From NCBI GenBank assembly GCA_026770585.1, contig MU647272.1:142393-153107 (forward strand): 10,715 nt of DNA, in the 5' to 3' direction. The position numbers were made by a program, and so were the translations under genes. Shown in pieces: positions 5,701-10,715 of the stretch; position 1 is the first letter of the stretch; each line of letters starts with the position of its first letter. The notes beneath the pieces are model-generated. The model saw only the letters and a program-made list of their open reading frames with translations, had not been told where the DNA came from and ran no database searches. The stretch comes from Baffinella frigidus. Taxonomy: Eukaryota > Cryptophyceae > Cryptomonadales > Baffinellaceae.

Positions 5701-6021
5701 CTACAGTATAGGAGGTAATTCCGACTTCAGGTCCCACTCAGACCACACTACAAAATACACCTTAGCCCTAAACGGATCAACCCGATCGAGTTGCTTTACA
5801 TAAGTGCTGTAAAGCAGCTCGACCCCTAAAAGCCAGCCAAAGGGAGAGAGAAAGGTGGATGTGTAGGGGTTTTCCCCAGGCTGTACATAATGTAGCTGTG
5901 CAAAGACACATGGGGAGCGGCTCGTCTCCGTTAAGGTCAACCTAGGTACAGCTACTCTGAGCGATTCGCCTCCACCTACAGTTGCGCGGCAGCACGTCCC
6001 TAGCTTACTCTTATGCGACAT
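5701..6021 (-). CDS. Hypothetical protein, 106 aa (uncertain)
   Basis: The ORF runs from ATG (6021) to TAG (5703-5701). The predicted protein is of mixed composition, with hydrophobic aromatic stretches such as STFLSPFGWLLGVELLYST around the middle and VYFVVWSEWDL near the end, more protein-like than most short frames here. I recognise no domain. A single membrane-associated or beta-rich fold is possible but unsupported. It is the longer of two minus-strand ORFs inside the telomere-flanked segment. It could also be a fragment of a decayed gene. Confidence 0.28.
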   Translation of the reverse strand: MSHKSKLGTCCRATVGGGESLRVAVPRLTLTETSRSPCVFAQLHYVQPGENPYTSTFLSPFGWLLGVELLYSTYVKQLDRVDPFRAKVYFVVWSEWDLKSELPPIL

Positions 6022-6113
6022 GTCGCCGTCCTCTCAGGCTCATACCCCACCTAAGGTAACATGCGTCGAATAGGATCGCAACCATGATGGCCAGGAGACA
6101 TTCCCTCCCGATT

Positions 6114-6238
6114 CTTTAGGTCCTTGAGGGTTTAAATGCTCCCCACATAGCGAACACCTCGCTCTTCCGTAGAAAGGATCTGCAGAGAAAGCATTTTTGC
6201 TTTCGGATCGCACTTCGCTTCTCCAGTGCATAGGCTCG
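6114..6238 (+). repeat. Long copy of dispersed repeat R (second of a direct pair)
   Basis: Same layout as 5108-5232: CTTTAGGTCCTT, CCACATAGCGAAC, TTCCGTAGAAAGGATC, TGCAGAGAAAGCATTTTTGC and an end near CATAGGCTCG. The first half is more diverged than the second half, which is nearly identical between the two copies. The two starts are 1006 bp apart, so 881 bp with two small ORFs lies between them. Confidence 0.7.
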
Positions 6239-6353
6239 CGGCGAGGTGGCCTTGTTTAGCTAGCGCCCAACCGTAAAGTGTCCTACGGTGATCCTATGAG
6301 GCCCTAAGGAGGGTAGTGTTTTCTTCTGAGTGAGATACACTTCCCCCCTAGGA

Positions 6354-6487
6354 CCACGCTACGGTCATAGGCCTAGAGTAGAGTGCGTGTTTTGAAATGC
6401 AAGGTTCCACTGTGCAGGCAAGCACTCGCTTACCCCCCATGGAGAGTGGAGCAAGCACTCTACTCTAGGCCTATGACCCTAGGGTGG
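6354..6487. mobile_element. Palindrome abutting the TTTAGGG array, family A-related
   Basis: The arms 6354-6386 and 6455-6487 are 33-nt reverse complements with two mismatches around a 68-nt loop. They share GGTCATAGGCCTAGAGTAGA. The sequence just left of it (CCCCCCTAGGACCAC, and TTCTTCTGAGTGAGATACAC near 6321) resembles family A, so this may be a rearranged family A copy. The right arm ends exactly where the telomeric repeats begin. Confidence 0.65.
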
Positions 6488-6999
6488 TTTGGGGTTTAGG
6501 GTTTAGGGTTTAGGGTTTAGGGATTAGGGATGAGGGTTTAGGGATTAGGGTTTAGGGTTTGAGGTTTAGGGTTTAGGGTTTAGAGTTTAGGGTTTAGGGT
6601 TTAGGGTTTAGGGTTTAGGGTTTAGGGTTTAGGGTTTAGGGTTCAGGGTTTATGGTTCAGGGTTTAGGGTTTAGGGTTTAGGGTTTGGGGTTTGGGGTTT
6701 AGGGCTTAGGGTGTGGGGTGTAGGGTGTAGGGTTTGGGGTTTAGGGTTGAGGGTGTAGGGTGTGAGATTTAGGGTTCAGGGTTTAGGGTTCAATGTTCAA
6801 TATTTAGGGTTGAGGGTTTAGGGTTTAGGAGTTAGGGTTGAAGGTTCAGGGTTTAGGATTTGGGGTTTAGGGTTTAGGGATTAGGGTTTAGGGTTTAGGG
6901 TTTCGGGTTTAGTGTTTAGGGTTTAGGGTTCAGGGTTTAGGGTTTAGGGTTCAGGGTTCAGGGTTTAGGGTTTAGGATTTGGGGTTTAGGGTTTAGGGT
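6488..6999 (+). repeat. Interstitial telomeric array, TTTAGGG orientation
   Basis: About 510 bp of TTTAGGG tandem repeats with variants (TTCAGGG, TTTGGGG, GTGTAGGG, TTGAGGG). On the plus strand this is the G-rich strand, as at a right chromosome end. TTCAGGG is the complement of the CCCTGAA variant common in the left array, which supports a shared source. Confidence 0.95.
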
Positions 7000-7452
7000 C
7001 TAAAATGCGCATCTTCTTCTTTATTACTCTGAAGCCTGGAGATGTGTCATCTAAACGTCTGAGAACCTTAAGACGAGCTCTCTTCGGTACAGCCGAATCA
7101 AAGTGAAGGAATCAAACTGAATCAAAGTGAACGAGTCCCCGGGATCGAGAGCAGACACTAAACGTCCTGAGACATGGAATCAAACTGAATGATTTAATCC
7201 GAATCAAACTGAATGATGTAAACAGAATCAAACTGAATGATTTAAACCGAATCAAACTGAACGAGTCCCTGGCATGGAGAGCAGGCGATCGACGTCCTGC
7301 GCGCAGACTTCGACCGCAACACGTCCCTCGTCCCCGCCGAATGACATTTACCGAAATCAACTTAGCAGCCACCTGAAGGCACCGGAGCTGTCCTCCCGCA
7401 TCCCCGCCGAGTCACGGGGCCTCATGTAATTTAATCGGGGTTTCCCAATAAA
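7000..7452 (+). other. Degenerate gene-like stretch with 24-bp repeats and AATAAA
   Basis: Starting right after the telomeric array. Three exact-length 24-bp units (7177, 7201, 7225) plus a partial fourth (7249) share GAATCAAACTGAATGAT. Two flanking segments, 7127-7170 and 7261-7300, share ACGAGTCCC, GAGAGCAG and ACGTCCTG. A coding-like plus-strand frame from ATG 7274 to TAA 7429 ends ELSSRIPAESRGLM, and 18 nt later comes AATAAA (7447-7452). Another frame gives EQAIDVLRADFDRNTSLVPA. The mixed frames suggest a decayed and internally duplicated gene end, not an intact gene. I do not recognise the family. Confidence 0.35.
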
Positions 7453-7541
7453 CATTCCAACACAAAAATACAGTTTAGTGGCTGTACAGCGATTGTGTGG
7501 GAATGCTCGTTGCTAGAACCTGACGTCCTGTGCGCGTACCG

Positions 7542-7657
7542 TACAGGGGTACCTCGCTCACAAGCCCCCCCCCCCTAGGATCACCATAGGGCCCTAAGCA
7601 TAGGCCTACTGTAGGGTCCTAGGGGGGGTTGGTTTCTTATGAGCGAGGTACCCCTGT
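7542..7657 (+). mobile_element. Family A snap-back palindrome, copy 4
   Basis: The left end TACAGGGGTACCTCGCTCAC begins at 7542 and the right end TTATGAGCGAGGTACCCCTG ends with TG where TA is expected. The C-run, CCTAGG boundaries and the centre ATCACCATAGGGCCCTAAGC match copy 1 in the same orientation. The stem near the C/G runs has decayed slightly. No ORF. Confidence 0.75.
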
Positions 7658-7681
7658 GGGCGTATGGCTATGGCCCTCTGG

Positions 7682-7879
7682 TCACTCTAGGGGTGGAGCG
7701 TGTCCTCGATCTTGAGTACCCCCTGTAGGTCCCTCTGGTCCTGCACTTGCCTTGCCAAACAGCACCACCAAGTCCCACACGTGACCGTGTGTTGTCGTTG
7801 TGGGAATGGCCGGCGTGTACCATGCGGGGTCCTGATTCAGGAAGTCAACGGGAACAATTCGGGATTCGCCACTGCTCAT
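7682..7879 (-). CDS. Hypothetical protein, 65 aa (uncertain)
   Basis: The frame is open to 7897 but that codon is GTG; the first ATG is at 7879 in a favourable context (GACCATGAG). The product begins MSSGESRIVPVDFLNQDPAW and continues with a TTTTHGHVWDLVVLFGKA-like middle and a Gly/Pro-rich end. I recognise no domain. The first 40 residues look protein-like, while the end is low complexity, so this may be one exon or a fragment. The 30-bp hairpin begins 26 bp upstream of its start. Confidence 0.22.
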   Translation of the reverse strand: MSSGESRIVPVDFLNQDPAWYTPAIPTTTTHGHVWDLVVLFGKASAGPEGPTGGTQDRGHAPPLE

Positions 7880-7904
7880 GGTCGCCGCTCTCCTCACGCC
7901 TGCA

Positions 7905-8062
7905 CCGAAAGGTGGTGCTGGAGCTGCTGATCAGCAGACGTGAAGGGAGCGGTGACCAGGAGCCTGCTCGAATGGCTCCAAATCCTGCAATTGCCGCAAG
8001 TCCGGAATGATCAGACGTGATCAGCACCCCCTCTGATCAGCAGCTCCAGCACCACCTTTCGG
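7905..8062. repeat. Perfect 30-bp inverted repeat (large hairpin)
   Basis: Positions 7905-7934 (CCGAAAGGTGGTGCTGGAGC and 10 more bases) are an exact reverse complement of 8033-8062, with a 98-nt loop. The loop contains further TGATCAG copies. The match stops abruptly on both sides and the flanks do not carry the TA seen for families A-C. Perfect identity suggests recent formation or selection on structure. Confidence 0.8.
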
Positions 8063-8480
8063 ACCCTCCTCAAAAGAGAGTTTCTTAATCAAAGACCGGC
8101 ATGACCAAGTACTACCCAATTGTTGGGTATTATTGCGGGATTCCGGACAGCCCATTCCCGATAATTCCGGGATTGGCGGGATTGCGGAACTAACAAGTGG
8201 CACGGGTATTCACCAAATTGGTCGTGTCCGTCCGTTTAGTATACTGTCTGAGCCCAAACTTTGAGCCGGGCTAGTTTTCTCGGCTTTCGTGGTACTAACT
8301 TGTTGTTTAGACGGCCCCTGACAGGAAAAAAAACAGGATAGTCCACACGGCTGGGAATTCGTGAAGTAAATTACGGGTGAAGTAAATCGAGAATTTCCTT
8401 TCAGGGGACCCTCTCAAAATTCGAGGTCGAGTAGCAAAAACGCTGGGAATCTCATCTCGTATTCACAAGTGAATCATTTT
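8063..8480. other. Spacer without a gene
   Basis: No supported ORF. A GC-rich stretch near 8137-8185 repeats forms of ATTCCGG and GGGATTG. A related element, CAATTGCCGCAA followed by TCCGGAAT, occurs at about 7987-8008 and 8608-8630. An imperfect inverted repeat (8315-8328 with 8394-8407, one mismatch in 14) encloses a short direct repeat, GTGAAGTAAAT. Confidence 0.4.
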
Positions 8481-8484
8481 TGCA

Positions 8485-8571
8485 GCTCCCCGTGGCTCAA
8501 TGGTACAATCCTCAGACTCGCTTCACGAGGTCCCGAGTTCAGTTCCTGAACTTCGATGTGCGTCCATTTTT
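8485..8571 (+). ncRNA. tRNA-like Pol III unit (SINE head or tRNA pseudogene)
   Basis: The A-box consensus TRGYNNARNNG is matched exactly by TGGCTCAATGG at 8493-8503. A B-box-like AGTTCAGTTCC follows at 8536-8546, one base off RGTTCRANTCC. The 32-nt spacing suits a type 2 Pol III promoter. A run of five T at 8567-8571 could terminate a transcript of about 80 nt. The sequence does not fold into a proper cloverleaf: the D stem and acceptor stem do not pair, and GTTCA pairs with TGAAC instead of a normal T arm. A decayed tRNA or tRNA-derived SINE head is therefore likelier than a working tRNA. Confidence 0.5.
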
Positions 8572-8676
8572 CTTTCAAACGACACGATTCAATGGTTCCA
8601 AAACCTGACAATTGCCGCAATTCCGGAATTAAAACTTTCCGGCTCCGAAATCGGTCCAAATATTTTATTGCCTACC

Positions 8677-8793
8677 AGCTCTGCCTGAGTTTTATTCTGG
8701 CTCGTCCTTACAGGTATTTAAGAGCAGAAATTCAGTACAAAAGAGCAAATAGAAAACCTTTAAAACGAGCCAGAAAAAAACTCAGGCAGAGCT
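8677..8793. repeat. Inverted repeat, 29-bp arms
   Basis: The left arm 8677-8705 and right arm 8765-8793 are reverse complements with one mismatch in 29, sharing CTCAGGCAGAGCT, around a 59-nt loop. The right arm is also the start of the first 85-bp tandem unit, so the two repeat structures overlap. Confidence 0.75.
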
Positions 8794-8934
8794 AGATCTA
8801 TTGACTTTACAGAAGCCTTCGGGCACAAGTCTGTTGTAATATTTGCAGGACGAGCCAGAGTAAAACTCAGACAGAGCTAGGTCGATTGACTTTACAAACG
8901 CCTTCGAGTACAAGTCTGTTGTAATATTTGTACC
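8765..8934. repeat. Two 85-bp tandem units
   Basis: Units 8765-8849 and 8850-8934 are about 86 percent identical by eye (12 differences). They share ACGAGCCAGA, ATTGACTTTACA and ACAAGTCTGTTGTAATATTT. Neither contains an ORF. The first 29 bp are also present inverted at 8677-8705. Confidence 0.8.
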
Positions 8935-9239
8935 AGCGCAGTATCAGCGTTAATTCCCGACACCTTGCACTCTCGGGAATTGGCCCGTGAGGAATGCACC
9001 AAGACACCTACGTTTTGGGGGGGGGGATTCACCGAATGGAGACGGGGCGCGAACACCCCGGTCTCCGGGGAAAGGGCAGCCCCGTTCCTGCGGGACCCCC
9101 GATTGCTGCCAATGCGGACACCGGGGCCGGTGGCCCGCTCTGCAGTCGCCCGCCAGCCGGGGGATGAGACTTTTATTGAACTTATGACGTCGGACCATAA
9201 ACTTAGGGCGTCCAGAGAGGGCTCGAACTAAGACCAGTA
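8935..9239. other. GC-rich spacer
   Basis: No supported gene. A 9-bp stem (AATTCCCGA at 8952-8960 with TCGGGAATT at 8973-8981) lies at the left. A run of ten G and a GC-rich segment follow. On the minus strand AATAAA at 9177-9172 precedes AGTCTC, like the AATAAA-GTCTC contexts near 716, 1631 and 2253. Confidence 0.4.
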
Positions 9240-9655
9240 AATGCTTCTTAATTAAATGACCTAAAGACCTAAATGTACAACCGAGTCTACCTACCTTAGC
9301 GTCGGAGGTTCTTGCTTCACGACTTTGCTTGCCATCACTAACTCAAGCTCAACGATCTCCAACTCAGTGGGAGGGTCCCCGGTGTGGGCACCGAGCAAGA
9401 GAGAATTGAGACCAAGCTAGGGGTGGCGAGGCAGCGTCGGAAAGAGAGCCATCCTGCGCTCTAGCGTCTCAGTGGTCCTAAGCCGGCATCCTATCGCTCT
9501 AGCGTCACGACTGTCCTACTCTCAACGTCCCCGCACTTCGGTGTCGTCGCCACTATCCCTGCGTGCCAAAGCGGTCAAATATTTCTTTCAGTTTTTTTTC
9601 GACTCGAATTACGACCCACGTTGGGGGTGCAAGGGGAGGTGCACACCGGACGGGG
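9240..9655 (+). promoter_or_regulatory. 5' region of the MYND gene
   Basis: No ORF of note. Two imperfect direct repeats, 9450-9480 and 9487-9518, share CATCCT, CGCTCTAGCGTC and GTCCTA. A pyrimidine-rich TTTCTTTCAG at 9582-9591 resembles a 3' splice site and could mark an intron in the 5' UTR, but no donor can be assigned. GC content rises sharply just before the ATG. I see no clear TATA box. Confidence 0.3.
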
Positions 9656-10715
9656 ATGGCGGCGGGCGCGGGCGGGCGACTCAGCCTCCCGGGGGCAGCC
9701 ACCAACGCCGCCGGCGGGGCTGATGCTGGCGAAGGCGACCGCGGGGCTCTGCACGTTGCTGAGGCGCTCAGGACTCTGACGCTCCAGGACACCTGCGCTC
9801 ACTGCGGGAAGCAGGGCACGGCGGCGCTCAAGCGCTGCTCGATCTGCAAGCAAGTCTGGTACTGCGGGGCTGACTGCCAGAAGGCGGGGTGGAGGCGCCA
9901 CAAGAAGAGGTGCGCGCCGCCGCTGTCTACAAACGAGGTCCGTGCGAAGGTGCTCGCGGCAGGAGCCGCTGGGGAGTGGCAGGGGGTGCTCGAGTGGGAG
10001 GTGCGCATGGAGGAGCTGATGGAGGGGCAGCCAGATGCCACCTGCAATGGCATCCTCTCTTGTTTCTTCATGGCGCACTTGCGGGGAAGTTTGTCAACGG
10101 GCAGCCCACAACATTTTCTCTCGGCCGCCAGCCTTGGGTCACGAAGCGTCGACCTCCTGGGCAAGATGGAGCGCTTCCGGGACCAGGGCGAGGCGATGTG
10201 CAGCATCAGCGACAACCTGGCTGCAGCAGGCAAGCACCAGGAAGCCACGGGGTGGCTAGAGAGGGCGCGCAAAGTCGCCGAAGCGCACGGCTTCTTCTCG
10301 GTGGAATGCCGGGCGTGCCACGGGCTCGGAATGAGGGCTATGCACGAGGGGCGCGACGAGGAGGGGTTGGAGCTGCTGCAAAACGCGCTGGCTGCGTTGC
10401 CGCTCTGTGAGCACGAGGGCATCAAGCACTGGGAACTTCTTATCTTGCACTCGTTGATCAACGCGCTCTTCAAGACGGACGCAATCGAGGAGCTCGAGCC
10501 GCTGGTTCTGAGCTATCGAGAGGCGGCCAAGGCGAGGTCGGAAAGGGATGGGGCTATGTGCGCCGACGAGTTGCGCAGCTGCTTCTTCCGTGCGCGGCTT
10601 CACGAGGTCCGCGCATCTTCATCCCGTGTTGTGAACCCCTCCGAAGTGCTGTGCGTTTGCATTCCAGCAAGGTCGATAGAGTCTGCCATAGGACCCACCA
10701 CGCCCGAGAGAAGAC
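9656..10715 (+). CDS. MYND-type zinc-finger protein with helical repeat region (partial, 3' end outside window)
   Basis: An uninterrupted frame runs from ATG 9656 to the window end, 353 codons. Residues 1-46 are Ala/Gly-rich. Residues 47-86 form a complete MYND finger with the eight ligands C47, C50, C61, C64, C70, C74, H82 and C86. This domain binds two zinc ions and usually mediates protein-protein contact. Residues from about 90 are helical, and 185-260 have TPR-like spacing (GKHQEATGWLERARKVAEAH, EGRDEEGLELLQNALAALPL). No SET domain is visible, so a methyltransferase role is not supported. The ATG is the first in frame, with a purine at -3 (GGGGATGGC). Codons are strongly G/C-ending, unlike the AT-rich spacers upstream. 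After about residue 317 (FFRARLHE) the sequence loses its helical character; a GT at 10607 could be a splice donor, in which case the last codons are intron. Confidence 0.88.
   Translation, partial: MAAGAGGRLSLPGAATNAAGGADAGEGDRGALHVAEALRTLTLQDTCAHCGKQGTAALKRCSICKQVWYCGADCQKAGWRRHKKRCAPPLSTNEVRAKVLAAGAAGEWQGVLEWEVRMEELMEGQPDATCNGILSCFFMAHLRGSLSTGSPQHFLSAASLGSRSVDLLGKMERFRDQGEAMCSISDNLAAAGKHQEATGWLERARKVAEAHGFFSVECRACHGLGMRAMHEGRDEEGLELLQNALAALPLCEHEGIKHWELLILHSLINALFKTDAIEELEPLVLSYREAAKARSERDGAMCADELRSCFFRARLHEVRASSSRVVNPSEVLCVCIPARSIESAIGPTTPERR

Noticed and set aside
4335-6999. Telomere-telomere chromosome fusion scar
   Set aside because: A fusion would read TTTAGGG then CCCTAAA on one strand. 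Here the order is reversed, with 1.7 kb between.
8965-9231. 88-aa plus-strand ORF in GC-rich spacer
   Set aside because: It crosses a run of ten G, overlaps other open frames in all directions, and shows no domain.
9221-9231. B-box-like motif on the minus strand (AGTTCGAGCCC)
   Set aside because: No A box at a suitable distance and no foldable tRNA; probably chance or a worn fragment.
9575-10078. 167-aa minus-strand ORF
   Set aside because: Also antisense to the MYND coding region, with low-complexity composition and no domain.
9799-10473. 224-aa minus-strand ORF
   Set aside because: It lies antisense to the MYND gene, whose plus-strand frame has all eight zinc ligands. High GC content produces long antisense frames.

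Overview
This window reads as nuclear DNA of a eukaryote, probably a unicellular alga or other protist. Three things point that way: long interstitial arrays of plant/alveolate/stramenopile-type telomere repeat (CCCTAAA/TTTAGGG), eukaryotic protein domains (a MYND zinc finger and ankyrin repeats), and a Kozak-like ATG context with AATAAA-type 3' signals. I cannot name the species. No bacterial operon structure, rRNA gene, convincing functional tRNA or CRISPR array is visible.

Only two genes are well supported. One is a small ankyrin-repeat protein gene on the minus strand (2492-2947), followed by what looks like its own detached C-terminal coding tail. The other is a MYND zinc-finger protein gene on the plus strand that runs off the right edge (9656 to >10715). 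Three further short ORFs (5371-5622, 5701-6021, 7682-7879, all minus) are possible but unproven.

Most of the rest is repeat. Positions 1-2180 hold a minisatellite (271-480) and several snap-back palindromes of about 100-150 bp. These fall into three unrelated sequence families (called A, B and C here), and the intact copies in each are bounded by TA, as expected of MITEs of the Tc1/mariner/Stowaway type. A family C element appears to sit inside a family B element (about 1316-1577). Positions 3091-3710 form an inverted pair of a dispersed 65-bp repeat (R).

Positions 4335-6999 are the most unusual part. A CCCTAAA array (4335-4767), 1.7 kb of non-telomeric DNA and a TTTAGGG array (6488-6999) are oriented like the two ends of one linear molecule, as if a tiny telomere-capped element were embedded in the chromosome. 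Inside it, two 125-bp copies of R in the same orientation flank two small minus-strand ORFs. Family A sequences lie against the outer edge of the left array and the inner edge of the right array.

Positions 7000-9655 hold a degenerate gene-like stretch with 24-bp repeats and an AATAAA, another family A palindrome, a perfect 30-bp stem hairpin, a tRNA-like Pol III unit, an inverted-plus-tandem repeat cluster, and then the GC-rich 5' region of the MYND gene. The genes do not form an obvious pathway. The window looks like a repeat-rich, possibly subtelomere-derived interval between two members of expanded protein families.
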